Source of the DNA: Massilia violaceinigra
GTDB lineage: Bacteria; Pseudomonadota; Gammaproteobacteria; Burkholderiales; Burkholderiaceae_D
Reading direction: 5' to 3'
Assembly (NCBI RefSeq): GCF_002752675.1
Contig: NZ_CP024608.1
Span: forward strand, 4,278,001 to 4,342,000
Length of the DNA stretch: 64,000 nt
A model generated the notes under the pieces. The model did no database searches. It saw nothing but the letters and a program-made list of their open reading frames with translations, and was not told the origin of the DNA. Position numbers and translations under genes: made by a program. How positions within the stretch are numbered: position 1 is the stretch's first letter; each line of letters begins with the position of its first letter. Shown here one piece after another: positions 8,320 to 17,458 of this stretch.

Positions 8320-9828
8320 TTAGCCATCCACTTTCTTCAGCGACGGCAATTTCGATACCAGACGCAGGGAGACGGTCAGGCCTTCCAGCTGGTAATGTGG
8401 ACGCAGGAAAAACTTGGCGGCGTAATAACCTGGGTTATCGGCCAGTTCTTCCACTTGGACTTCGGCGGCGGCCAGCGGCTTGCGCGACTTTGTCTCCTGC
8501 GACGAGTTGGCCGGATCGCCATCGACGTAGTTCATGATCCAGCTGTTGAGCCAGCTGGTCATTTCATCGCGGTCCTTGAACGAGCCGATCTTGTCGCGCA
8601 CGATGCACTTCAGGTAGTGCGCGAAACGGCAGCAGGCGAACAGGTAGGGCAAGCGGGCCGACAGGCGCGCGTTGGCCGACGCGTCGGCGTCGAAATACTC
8701 GGCCGGCTGCTGCAGCGATTGGGCGCCGATAAACGCGGCAAAGTCAGAGTTCTTCCGGTGCACCAGCGGCATGAAGCCGTTCTTGGCCAGTTCAGCTTCA
8801 CGGCGGTCGCTGATGGCGATTTCCGTCGGGCACTTCATGTCCACGCCGCCGTCGTCGGTCGGGAAGGTGTGGCACGGCAGGTTGTCGACCGCGCCGCCCG
8901 ATTCGACGCCGCGAATCGAGGTGCACCAGCCGAATTGCTTGAACGAGCGATTGATGTTGACGCCCATGGCGTAGGCCGAATTGGCCCAGGTATAACGCTC
9001 GTGCGATGCGCTGTCGGTGTCTTCTTCAAAACTGAATTCATCCACCGGATTGGTGCGCGCGCCGTAGGGCAGGCGACCGAGGAAGCGCGGCATGGTCAGG
9101 CCGATGTAGCGCGCGTCTTCCGATTCGCGCAGGCTGCGCCAGGCGGCGTATTCGGTGTTCTGGAAAATTTTGGTCAGGTCGCGCGGGTTGGCCAGTTCCT
9201 GCCAGGATTCCATCTGCAGCACGGTCGGGGCGGCGGCGGAAATGAACGGACAGTGCGCGGCAGCCGAGATGCGCGCCAGTTCCGCCAGCGTTTCAACGTC
9301 CTGCGGGCTGTGGTCGAAGTAAAAGTCGCCGATCATGCTGCCGAAAGGCTCGCCGCCGAACTGGCCGTATTCTTCTTCGTAGACTTTTTTAAAGAGTGGG
9401 CTCTGGTCCCACCCCACGCCCTTGTGGCGTTTCAGGTTACGTGCCAGTTCTTTTTTCGAGATTGGCAACACGCGGATCTTCAGCAGTTCGTCGGTTTCGG
9501 TGTTGGTGACCAGATGATGCAGACCGAGCCATGCGCCTTCCAGCTGCTGGAAGTCGGCGTGGTGCAAGATCTGATTGATCTGCTCCGACAGCTTCAGGTC
9601 GATCTCGGCGATGATGGCCTGGATCGAGCTGTAAGCGTCCGACGACATCGTCACCGTGTGCGCCAGCGCTTGCTGGGCCAGCGTGCGCACGGCGTTTTGC
9701 ACCGCGTGGTTGGCTTGCTCGCTCTTTGGCTTGAATTCCTTTTGCAGCAGCAGCGCAAAGTCGCTTTCGGCGCTGGTGCTCTGGGCGGGCAGGGCGCTCG
9801 GTTCCAGCAGGGCGGAAAAATCATTCAT
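8320..9828 (-). CDS. tssC: T6SS sheath large subunit TssC
   Basis: A 502-residue TssC (VipB family). With TssB it forms the contractile sheath in the cytoplasm. The start ATG at 9828 has AGGGAGA about 7 bases upstream and overlaps tssB by 8 bases. Signature stretches: L-E-G-A-W-L-G-L-H-H-L-V near residue 90-100, G-S-M-I-G-D-F-Y-F-D-H near 165, F-L-G-R-L-P-Y-G at about 255-262, W-A-N-S-A-Y-A-M-G near 290, and the C-terminal L-R-P-H-Y-Q-L-E-G-L-T-V-S-L-R-L-V-S that is almost invariant in TssC. Full length and intact. Confidence 0.97.
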   Translation of the reverse strand: MNDFSALLEPSALPAQSTSAESDFALLLQKEFKPKSEQANHAVQNAVRTLAQQALAHTVTMSSDAYSSIQAIIAEIDLKLSEQINQILHHADFQQLEGAWLGLHHLVTNTETDELLKIRVLPISKKELARNLKRHKGVGWDQSPLFKKVYEEEYGQFGGEPFGSMIGDFYFDHSPQDVETLAELARISAAAHCPFISAAAPTVLQMESWQELANPRDLTKIFQNTEYAAWRSLRESEDARYIGLTMPRFLGRLPYGARTNPVDEFSFEEDTDSASHERYTWANSAYAMGVNINRSFKQFGWCTSIRGVESGGAVDNLPCHTFPTDDGGVDMKCPTEIAISDRREAELAKNGFMPLVHRKNSDFAAFIGAQSLQQPAEYFDADASANARLSARLPYLFACCRFAHYLKCIVRDKIGSFKDRDEMTSWLNSWIMNYVDGDPANSSQETKSRKPLAAAEVQVEELADNPGYYAAKFFLRPHYQLEGLTVSLRLVSKLPSLKKVDG

Positions 9829-10372
9829 GTGCGTCTCCCTGCACGGCCGCAGGGCCGGTAGCGATGTCATTGGCCGGCCGGGCGGCCAGGCTGCCGAGCA
9901 GTGCCGGATTCTTGAGCACCTTGTTAATCAATTCCTCGGCGCCGCTCTTGCCGTCCATGTAGGAAAGCAGGTTGGACAGCTGGGTGCGGGCGTCGAGCAG
10001 CTGCGCCAGGGAATCCACATTGCGCGCCACATTGGCCGGCGAGAAGTCGTCCATGCTGGCGAAGGTCAGATCGACTTGCAGCATGCCTTCGCCGGTCAGC
10101 GTGTTGGGTACCTGGAAAGCGGTGCGCGGTTGCAGCGACTTCATGCGTTCATCGAAATTGTCGATATCGATTTCCAGGAATCTGCGCTCTGCCAGGTCTG
10201 GAAGCGGGTTCAGCTGCTTGCCGGCCAGGTCGGCCATGACGCCCATGACGAACGGCAGTTGTACCTTGCGTTCGGCGCCATATACTTCGACGTCGTATTC
10301 AATCTGCACGCGCGGTGCACGGTTGCGTGCGATGAATTTCTGGCCGCTGCTTGCGGGCCGTCGGTTAGCCAT
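9821..10372 (-). CDS. tssB: T6SS sheath small subunit TssB
   Basis: A 183-residue TssB (VipA family), the partner of TssC in the contractile sheath. The start ATG at 10372 has AAGGAG eight bases upstream. The conserved N-terminal region includes R-V-Q-I-E-Y-D-V-E-V-Y-G-A-E and L-P-F-V-M-G-V-M-A-D-L-A-G, followed by R-F-L-E-I-D-I-D-N-F-D-E-R-M. The C-terminal helix with L-S-N-L-L-S-Y-M-D-G-K-S-G-A-E is the part that binds TssC and ClpV in known systems. Gene overlap and order tssB-tssC-hcp are standard. The assignment is secure. Confidence 0.97.
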   Translation of the reverse strand: MANRRPASSGQKFIARNRAPRVQIEYDVEVYGAERKVQLPFVMGVMADLAGKQLNPLPDLAERRFLEIDIDNFDERMKSLQPRTAFQVPNTLTGEGMLQVDLTFASMDDFSPANVARNVDSLAQLLDARTQLSNLLSYMDGKSGAEELINKVLKNPALLGSLAARPANDIATGPAAVQGDAHE

Positions 10373-10420
10373 GGAAATAACTCCTTGTGAAAGCTGTCAA
10401 TAAAAGGGAGGGGTGCCGTG

Positions 10421-11470
10421 TCATGTCTGTGGGCCCATCAGCAGGTCGATCTGGCTGACGCTGTCCGGCGCGAGGTCGCGCATGATGTCGTAAAAGCTCA
10501 TCTGCATCAGCCGTTGCGCGCGCCGCAGCAACAGCGGCGCCGGGTGACTCGGTTCGTGCTTTTCCAGGTAAAAGCAGATTTTTTCGAGCATCAGGCGTAC
10601 GTCGTCCCGACTGTCAAGCTCCTGCGTGCGCCAGTCCGTTGCGCGCATGCCCGGCGCCGGCGGCGCGCCAGGCTGACCGGCTGCTTGCTCAGGCGCGATC
10701 TCGGCAGCAGCGTGGCCGCTGCCGCTGGTTTCGGTGATGCGTTGCAGCAGTTTGCTGACGTGCTGGTGCTCCGGCACCCATTCCGAGCCCAGGTGCTCCT
10801 GCAGCAGCGCGACAATCGTGTCGAGTGCCCAATGCGCTTCGCCCACGGCCAGCAGGGCCGGATGATGGTCGTGGCGGGCGCGCGCCAGTTCCATGCGCAG
10901 GCGGTCCGGTCCACCCGCATAGTTCACATGCTCCGAGGCACTGTTATTGAATACCGATTCAATCTCGCGCAATGCGAGGCTGTTGGGACCGAGCAGCGGC
11001 ACTGCGCGCAAGTCGCGCAGCACGCTCTGCGGCTCGAACAGCGGTGCCAGCGCGTTGGTGCGCGGGAAAGGGTCGATGTCTTCGTCGTCCTCGTCGTCGT
11101 CCTTCAGGCGCGGGTAAAGATCGGTCCAGTAGCGGCTCAGCAGCCCTGCCACCAGGCGCAGGCCCTGGGCGTAGCCCTGCATGCCTTGCAGGTTGGTCCA
11201 GGCTTGCGCCAGCAGGCAGGCGATGCGCAGATCCTTGCTTTGCACAATCAGCAGCTCAGCCTGACGCGCGACCTCGCGCCAGTCCGGCGCTTCGGCCGCG
11301 ATGATGGTGTCGCCGTATTGCTGCTCGGCGCGCGGCTGCGCGGCCTGCATCAGCGCCAGGAAGGGTGCGGCATATTCCAGGTTGGTGCCGCAAGGCGGCG
11401 CGTCACTGACCGGCGCGAGCAAGGTGCTGAGCAGGGCCGACTCGGCGCAGGGAGCGTCAAGCAGGTTCAT
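10421..11470 (-). CDS. tssA: T6SS assembly protein TssA (ImpA N-terminal domain)
   Basis: A 349-residue TssA. TssA proteins bind the baseplate or the distal sheath end and coordinate tube and sheath polymerisation. The ImpA_N domain is at about residues 15-130: P-C-G-x-N-L-E-Y-A at 27-35, W-R-E-V near 65, D-L-R-I-A-C-L-L-A-Q-A-W and Y-W-T-D-L-Y-P. An acidic stretch D-D-D-E-D-D-E-D follows. The C-terminal helical segment is L-E-K-H-E-P-S-H-P-A-P-L-L-L-R-R-A-Q-R, ending in the usual I-D-L-L-M-G. The start ATG at 11470 overlaps the kinase stop as ATGA. The exact TssA subclass was not determined. Confidence 0.94.
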   Translation of the reverse strand: MNLLDAPCAESALLSTLLAPVSDAPPCGTNLEYAAPFLALMQAAQPRAEQQYGDTIIAAEAPDWREVARQAELLIVQSKDLRIACLLAQAWTNLQGMQGYAQGLRLVAGLLSRYWTDLYPRLKDDDEDDEDIDPFPRTNALAPLFEPQSVLRDLRAVPLLGPNSLALREIESVFNNSASEHVNYAGGPDRLRMELARARHDHHPALLAVGEAHWALDTIVALLQEHLGSEWVPEHQHVSKLLQRITETSGSGHAAAEIAPEQAAGQPGAPPAPGMRATDWRTQELDSRDDVRLMLEKICFYLEKHEPSHPAPLLLRRAQRLMQMSFYDIMRDLAPDSVSQIDLLMGPQT

Positions 11471-13131
11471 GGCTGGCCCGATTTGAAAGCGTGGACAACA
11501 TCGGGCGCGGCCGCGTCGGCGGTCACCCGCAGCTGCAGGCGGTGCGGCGCCAGCGACCCGTTGCGCACTTCGATCTTGTAGTCACCGGGCATCAGCTGGA
11601 GTGACTTCATGGGCGGGCTGACGCCGCGTTTTTTACCGTTCACATACACTTCGCCCCATGGGCTGATACGCAGCGCGACCTGTATCGGCTTGAGCACCGG
11701 CTTGGGCACGGGCGCGGAATCGACGACGGCCGGCGCAAGGGCTTCGGGTTCGCTTGTCTGCGCTGGCGGCGGCGGGGACACCGGCGCCTCGCTGCTGTTT
11801 ACCTCTGGCGCAGGCACTACGGGCGCTGGCGGGGTCGTCGCGACCGGGGTTGCGGGCATCAGTGGCGGCTCGTCCGGCGCCGCCGCAGCGGTCATGCCTG
11901 CCGTGGATTGAGGCGGCTGCGCGCTTGCCGTCACCGGGGCCGCGGGAGCGTTCACCAGCCACAGCACCGCAACAACGGCCGCAGCCAATGCGCTACCGCC
12001 GAGTAACCACCAGCGTGCTGTATTTGTTGGCGCGACGCGCTCGCCGGAGGATGCTTGCGGCGTGACCGACGCGGACCTGACAAGGGCTTCGCGCGGCATG
12101 CCTTGCGCGGGCGCCGGGCTGGCTGGAGATGCGGCTTCTTTTGCCGCTGGCGCCGCAACGCCTGCCAACGGGGCCAGGTGATCGACTGCGCTGTAGTGTC
12201 CCGGCGTTGCCGAAGTCAGGCCCAGCAGAGCCGCAAACGCCCCGACCGATTGTGGCCGATCTTCAATGCGCTGGCGCAGGGCCGCATCGGCGGCGCGCAG
12301 CAGGGTGGCGCTGTAGCGCTGGGTGCTGCCTTCGAGCGGCTGGTAGTTGTCTGAAATGCTGCGTACGACCGCCGCTGGCGGCAGCTGGCCCGACACCAGG
12401 ATGTGAATGACCGCGCCGAGCGCATAAATGTCGGTCCACGGTCCCTGGCGAAAGGCCGGGTCGTCGGTGTATTGCTCGATCGGCGAATAGCCGGGTTTGA
12501 GCATGATGCTGGAATCGTCAACGAGGTCGCCAATGAGCTTGCGGGCCGAGCCGAAATCAAGCAGGACCGGGGTGCCGTCCGGCTGCATCAGGATGTTGTC
12601 GAGCGCGATGTCACGGTGGAAGCACTGGGCGCGGTGCAAGGTTTCAAGCGCGCCCAGCAGGGCCGCCAGCATGCGCATGATTTCCGCTTCGCTGAGGGCG
12701 CGCCCGCCCGCCAGGCGCTGCTTGAGCGTCAGGCCTTCGTAGCAGGGCGTGGCCATGTAGGCGGTGCCATGGCCTTCCCAGAAACGCAGCACCTTGATCA
12801 GGCCCGGATGGTCGAACTTGGCAAGCAGGCGCGCTTCATTGATAAAGCCTGCCTGGCCGCTTTTGAAGGTGGCGGCGAAACGTTCGCTGCGCAGCGCAAT
12901 ACTCAGGTCGCCCTGGCGCACCGCCAGCATGGCCGGCATGTATTCCTTGATCGCCACGACCCGCGCAAGCGCATGGTCGAAAGCGCGGTACACGATGCCA
13001 AAGCCACCGACACCGAGCACGCCGGTAATTTCGAACTCTTCCATGCGGTGGCCGTTGGGCAGCGGGCTCGTGGAGGCGCCTGGCGCTGTCGCCGGGTCGA
13101 TCAGGACGCTGGCGTTGGAAAAATCGGTCAT
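11467..13131 (-). CDS. Membrane Ser/Thr protein kinase with C-terminal PEGA-like domain, T6SS regulator
   Basis: A 554-residue kinase. The start at 13131 overlaps the tagF stop; the 35 codons open upstream look unlike protein. Residues 30-300 are a Hanks-type kinase: glycine loop G-V-G-G-F-G (40-45), catalytic lysine in V-A-I-K-E-Y (K62), H-R-D-I-A-L-D-N at 172-179 and L-D-F-G-S-A-R at about 191-197. After a Pro/Ala-rich linker there is one membrane segment (W-W-L-L-G-G-S-A-L-A-A-A-V-V-A-V-L-W), a Pro/Ser-rich spacer, and a C-terminal PEGA-like module with V-Y-V-N-G-K-K-R-G. It is the kinase of the threonine-phosphorylation pathway alongside TagF and the FHA protein, so it fills the PpkA role, although I see no von Willebrand domain. 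Phosphatase PppA is not in the window. Confidence 0.9.
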   Translation of the reverse strand: MTDFSNASVLIDPATAPGASTSPLPNGHRMEEFEITGVLGVGGFGIVYRAFDHALARVVAIKEYMPAMLAVRQGDLSIALRSERFAATFKSGQAGFINEARLLAKFDHPGLIKVLRFWEGHGTAYMATPCYEGLTLKQRLAGGRALSEAEIMRMLAALLGALETLHRAQCFHRDIALDNILMQPDGTPVLLDFGSARKLIGDLVDDSSIMLKPGYSPIEQYTDDPAFRQGPWTDIYALGAVIHILVSGQLPPAAVVRSISDNYQPLEGSTQRYSATLLRAADAALRQRIEDRPQSVGAFAALLGLTSATPGHYSAVDHLAPLAGVAAPAAKEAASPASPAPAQGMPREALVRSASVTPQASSGERVAPTNTARWWLLGGSALAAAVVAVLWLVNAPAAPVTASAQPPQSTAGMTAAAAPDEPPLMPATPVATTPPAPVVPAPEVNSSEAPVSPPPPAQTSEPEALAPAVVDSAPVPKPVLKPIQVALRISPWGEVYVNGKKRGVSPPMKSLQLMPGDYKIEVRNGSLAPHRLQLRVTADAAAPDVVHAFKSGQP

Positions 13132-13832
13132 ACGGCTCCTTGTTGGGGACCGAACAGGCGGGCGAACAGGGCATTGTTCAACTGTCCGGTGTGGGTGCAG
13201 GTCTTCAGGGGCGAGCCGTCGCCCTGGTTGGTCCACCAGAAACTGGTGGCGCTGGCAGGGTCGAAATACAGCGCCAGGTCGGGACTGGACCTGGTGTGTC
13301 GACGGATGCCGGCCTGCGCCTGACGCCAGAAAGAGTCCTGGTCCACGGCGGCGCGCGTGCTCATCGGCGCGGTGTTTACCTGCGCCAGCGCAGCGCCGAG
13401 GCGGTCGATGGCGTGGCCGTGGCGGATCGCCTCCAGCAGCGCCTGGCCGAGCGCGCCGTAAAATTCGTCGCAGCCCTCCAGCATGCCGTTATGGAATGCG
13501 TCGATAGGCACCGGCCACAGCCCCGCGACCGGGTAGTAGCGGCCAACCCGGTCGCAACTGGGCGCCAGAACGCCGAGCTGAACCGAGTCGTGGCCGAGTC
13601 CCGCCGGGAGCAGGAAATTCCACAGCGGCGCCACGGCATAGTGCGTGGCCAGCATGTTGGGGCCGGCTTGCTGCAAGGCCGCCAAACCGTTTTGCAGCCA
13701 GTGCTCCCAACCGCCCAGCAGGGCGTAAGGCAGTTGCTGCCGGACGAAGTCGCCAGCCGACGGGATCTTGCCGAACCAGCCGACCGGTGCGCTTGCTGCG
13801 CCCTGGGCGACCTTGTTGAATGGGCCGTTCAT
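13128..13832 (-). CDS. tagF: T6SS-associated protein TagF
   Basis: A 234-residue TagF. In Pseudomonas, TagF represses T6SS assembly post-translationally and acts with the kinase/phosphatase pathway. The start ATG at 13832 overlaps the tssM stop by one base (TGATG). The much longer upstream open frame is only a shadow of tssM. Family motifs: G-W-F-G-K-I-P-S-A-G-D-F-V at about residues 15-27, W-N-F-L-L-P-A-G, S-C-D-R-V-G-R-Y-Y-P-V-A near residue 90, and S-F-W-W-T-N near the C terminus. Nothing suggests a fused phosphatase domain. Position between tssM and the kinase agrees with the role. Confidence 0.93.
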   Translation of the reverse strand: MNGPFNKVAQGAASAPVGWFGKIPSAGDFVRQQLPYALLGGWEHWLQNGLAALQQAGPNMLATHYAVAPLWNFLLPAGLGHDSVQLGVLAPSCDRVGRYYPVAGLWPVPIDAFHNGMLEGCDEFYGALGQALLEAIRHGHAIDRLGAALAQVNTAPMSTRAAVDQDSFWRQAQAGIRRHTRSSPDLALYFDPASATSFWWTNQGDGSPLKTCTHTGQLNNALFARLFGPQQGAV

Positions 13833-16800
13833 CACACCCCTCCCGGGCAGGAAAAGCTGGCCAGCTGGGCCAGGCGGAACGGGTTGTGCGCACTGCTGGC
13901 GGTCACTTCGAACACGGCTTTGGCGCCGTTGACGTCGAACGTCGCCAGCATTTTTTCGGCGTCGCGCTGGGGCGCCAGGCTGGCGCGGTCGAACATGCGG
14001 TGCAGCGCCCAGGCGCCTTCGGTCATCAGCGAACCACTGCTGCCGTTGCTGCCGGTAACCTGCACGCGTACCTGGTTGCGCCCTGCCGGGCCGGGCCATT
14101 GAACCGGCGTCGACACTTGCGGGCCGTGGGCGTAGCGCACGGCCTGGCCGTCGATGTCGATGACAAACTGAGCGATGGAGGCGTCCATCTGAACCGGCTT
14201 GATATCGAGCCGGATGCTGGGCGTACGGGCGCCGCCGGCGAAATACACATCACGGATGACGACTGCCTGCTCAAAGGAATCGAGGTAGCCGGCACGGGCC
14301 TTCTGTTCGCCCTTGAAGCGCCATGGCCGCGCCGCCGTGTCAACCTGGTTTGCCAGGTTCTTCTGGAAAAACTCGTCCATCAGGGCGCCGGGCGCAAAGA
14401 TCTGGGCAAAGTCGCCAAGCGCCATGTCACGCGAGGAGGCGCGCACGAACGGGTAGCGGCCAGCCACGCTTTGCCGGCAGTAGTGGCCCACGTTGGCGGC
14501 AACATTCTTGCCAAGCTGCTGTTGCAGTACCTGGGTCACATTGTTATCGGAGGAATTGGCCAGTTCGCCCAGCATGCCGCGAAACGGCGTCGGCAGGCGG
14601 CCGGCTTCGGCCAGAATTTTGCTGACCACCTGATTCGGTGGCGGAGTTACGCCGCCGCGCAGGGCGGTTTCGGTTGCGGTCAACTGGGCGTACAGCTCGC
14701 CCAGGGTCTCGACAATGCCTTCGATTGGCGCCTTGGCGCCTTTGTCGCGCGCTGTCGTAAATTCGCGCAGCGCGGCGAAACGCGTATCGACCAGCATTTC
14801 CACGCGTTCCGCGGCGGCCGTCTCCGGCTTGCCGCTGGTTAGGTCGTTGTGGCCAAAGATCTGGCTCAGGGATGAGCGCGTGCTGTCGAGTTTGTCGCGG
14901 GCCTTGTCGACGATGGTGGCGCCGTTGATCTCATCAAGGCGCACCAGTGTCGTTTCCCTTGCCGCGGCGTTCATCAGGCGCACCAGTGGCGAGTCGGTGG
15001 ACGACAGGATGCGCGCGACCTGGATATTCTGGGCCAGGGTGCCGCCGGTCTTCAGGCGCAGGTCGCCCAGATAGTCTTCCCACACGCGAATGTAGTCGGT
15101 CAGGTACAGGCGTCTTACCTCGGCGCTCCACGCGGCCAGGTTATCGGCGCTCGCTGGCGCGCTTTTTGGCTGGGCCAGGACCCATTTCTCTTCTTCCGCC
15201 AGCTTGGCGACGCGCGCGTCCAGGCCGGGAGCGAACAGTTCCCAGTAACCGCGATAGGTGTACAAGCCGGCCACGCCCTGATTCAGGCTGCCGCCACTGG
15301 CGCGGCGAAACACCAGCGGGGCCTGGGGACCGACCACGGCGCCGACATTGAACGTTGGCAGTTGCTTGTTGCCTTGCAGTATGCGCTTCATGGTGCCGTA
15401 GGCGCGCTGGGCCAGGGTATGCGTCAGCAGCCGTTCACGCGTTTGCGCCACCAGTGGCTCGTCTAGCGCGAACGGCGACGCAACAATCCGTTGCGCAAGC
15501 AAGCGCTTCAGATGGGCGCGCAGTTCGTCGCGCTGGACGTTCGAGAGGGCGTTGCCCAATTGACGTTCCAGGTCCAGCGACAACCACGCTTGAAGAAAAT
15601 CGGCGTCGTAATGCGCCGGGTCGAACAGCATCAGATACGCCTTGAGCGCGTTGTAGCTCAGTTCGACGTCGCCGCTCGGGGCCTGGCGCAGGCTGTCTTC
15701 CAGGCGGCGTGCCAGTTGCGGCAGAAACATGTCATCCAGCGCCCGTTCGTAAGCGCGGGTGGACGCAGCCTGCAGCTTGCCGCCCTGATACAGGCCGAGC
15801 TGGTAACCCAGCGCTGGACTGTCCACGTCGAGCACCGTGCTGACGGGCACGGCGTGCAAGGCGTCGAGCATCGGCATGACGGTGGTGATCTGTTCACGGT
15901 CGCTCAGCTTTACTGCGCCGAGGCGTTTTTCAAGCGCTGGCAGACGCGCTGCGACATCGTTGACGTAAGCCTGGTTGGCGCGGTAGCTGTTCAGCCATGC
16001 GAGCGAGACCGCGACCGCCAGCAGGGCGGTGGCGGCATAACCGGCTGTGCGCAGCCAGGTTTGCTTCTTCTGCCAGCGTTCATTGATGCCAGCCAGGCCC
16101 GCTTCCTTGAAAATGATGTCTTGCAATAGGCTGCGCAGAAAGAAACTGCGGCCGGGTTCGCCGATCTGCGGCGAACGCTGGCCGGTATTGATCTGCAAGA
16201 AGTTCTTGATGCCGCCGAGGACCCGGTCGAACACGGTGCCTTCCTGGGTGCCGCTGGTAAAGTACACGCCGCGCAGCAAGGCGTTCGACTCGAATTTCGA
16301 CGAGACAAAGACGTGCGCCAGGAACTGGCTCAGGATACCCTCCAGCCCGGCAAATTCCTGCGGCAGCAGGTAGGCCAGTTCGCGCTGGCGCGGGTCGTGT
16401 TCGGCCAGCAGCTGCTCGGGCAGGCTGGCGTACAGGCGTTCCAGCAGTTGCTTATACTGTGCTGAAAAAGCGCCGGGCACATCGAAGCTGCTATCGCGCA
16501 CGGCGTCCAGCTTGAAGGTCAGGCCCCATACCTGGCTGCGCTGTTCCTTGCTCAGTTGGGCAAAATATTCGGTAAAACCGGCCAGCAGATCGACCTTGGT
16601 GATCAGGACGTAGACCGGGAATTGAATACCGAGCTGATCGCGTAGTTCGTGCAGGCGCTTGCGCAAGGTGAGCGCATGCAGTGCGCGTTCCTGCTCGCCG
16701 CTGCTGAGCAGATCGGCGATGCTGATGGTGAGAATGGCGCCGTTCAGCGGCTGGCGCGGCCGGAACTTTTTGAGGAGGTCGACAAAACCCTGCCATTCGC

Positions 16801-17458
16801 CCTGATCGTGTTCACGATTACTCTCTTGCATGGTGTAGCGGCCGGCCGTGTCGATCAGCACCGCTTCATTGGTGAACCACCAGTCGCAGTTGCGGGTGCC
16901 GCCGATGCCGCGAATGGCTGCCTTGCCAAATTGTTCAGCCAGCGGGAATTCCAGGCCCGCATTGACCAGCGCCGTGGTCTTGCCCGAGCCGGGCGCGCCG
17001 ATGAAGACGTACCACGGTAGCTGATACAGATACTGGCCCGAGAACCGCTGCAGGAAAGCCAGCTTGCCCTGACCGCCGTCGGTGGCAAACCTGGCCGTGC
17101 GTAGTTTCTCGGACGCGTCCTGAAAGCGCTGGCTCAGTTCATCCAGGTGCGGGTTGGCGGCGCTTGGTGCGGCATTGGGGCGTGCGGCGGGCGTGCGGAT
17201 TTGCGTCAGCAGCTGGGAGTTCAGGCGGGCCGCGCGCCAGTTGCGGTACAGCGCGCGCAGCAGCCAGATGGCAAACACCAGGCCGATCACGCACCAGCGC
17301 GCCAGTTCGCTCTCCAGCGGGCGCATCTGGCCGATGGCGATGATCGGGCCGAGCAGCCACACCATGCAGCACAAGGCAAGCAGGCCAGAAAATATCCACA
17401 GCTGACGACCGAAGACGACACCGGCCACTCTGCCGAACAGGTTCATAACAAGATTCAT
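13832..17458 (-). CDS. tssM: T6SS membrane-complex subunit TssM (IcmF family)
   Basis: A 1,208-residue TssM, the inner-membrane core protein that spans to the periplasm and joins TssL to TssJ. Two N-terminal membrane segments are visible at about residues 20-43 and 54-70, and a third (A-T-A-L-L-A-V-A-V-S-L-A-W-L) lies near residue 475. Walker A G-A-P-G-S-G-K-T-T is at about 154-162, followed by D-W-W-F and A-V-L-I-D-T-A-G-R-Y, so this TssM should bind nucleotide. The long C-terminal part is the periplasmic IcmF-related domain. The start at 17458 overlaps tssL as ATGA; a second in-frame ATG four codons later is possible. Intact and of normal length. Confidence 0.96.
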   Translation of the reverse strand: MNLVMNLFGRVAGVVFGRQLWIFSGLLALCCMVWLLGPIIAIGQMRPLESELARWCVIGLVFAIWLLRALYRNWRAARLNSQLLTQIRTPAARPNAAPSAANPHLDELSQRFQDASEKLRTARFATDGGQGKLAFLQRFSGQYLYQLPWYVFIGAPGSGKTTALVNAGLEFPLAEQFGKAAIRGIGGTRNCDWWFTNEAVLIDTAGRYTMQESNREHDQGEWQGFVDLLKKFRPRQPLNGAILTISIADLLSSGEQERALHALTLRKRLHELRDQLGIQFPVYVLITKVDLLAGFTEYFAQLSKEQRSQVWGLTFKLDAVRDSSFDVPGAFSAQYKQLLERLYASLPEQLLAEHDPRQRELAYLLPQEFAGLEGILSQFLAHVFVSSKFESNALLRGVYFTSGTQEGTVFDRVLGGIKNFLQINTGQRSPQIGEPGRSFFLRSLLQDIIFKEAGLAGINERWQKKQTWLRTAGYAATALLAVAVSLAWLNSYRANQAYVNDVAARLPALEKRLGAVKLSDREQITTVMPMLDALHAVPVSTVLDVDSPALGYQLGLYQGGKLQAASTRAYERALDDMFLPQLARRLEDSLRQAPSGDVELSYNALKAYLMLFDPAHYDADFLQAWLSLDLERQLGNALSNVQRDELRAHLKRLLAQRIVASPFALDEPLVAQTRERLLTHTLAQRAYGTMKRILQGNKQLPTFNVGAVVGPQAPLVFRRASGGSLNQGVAGLYTYRGYWELFAPGLDARVAKLAEEEKWVLAQPKSAPASADNLAAWSAEVRRLYLTDYIRVWEDYLGDLRLKTGGTLAQNIQVARILSSTDSPLVRLMNAAARETTLVRLDEINGATIVDKARDKLDSTRSSLSQIFGHNDLTSGKPETAAAERVEMLVDTRFAALREFTTARDKGAKAPIEGIVETLGELYAQLTATETALRGGVTPPPNQVVSKILAEAGRLPTPFRGMLGELANSSDNNVTQVLQQQLGKNVAANVGHYCRQSVAGRYPFVRASSRDMALGDFAQIFAPGALMDEFFQKNLANQVDTAARPWRFKGEQKARAGYLDSFEQAVVIRDVYFAGGARTPSIRLDIKPVQMDASIAQFVIDIDGQAVRYAHGPQVSTPVQWPGPAGRNQVRVQVTGSNGSSGSLMTEGAWALHRMFDRASLAPQRDAEKMLATFDVNGAKAVFEVTASSAHNPFRLAQLASFSCPGGV

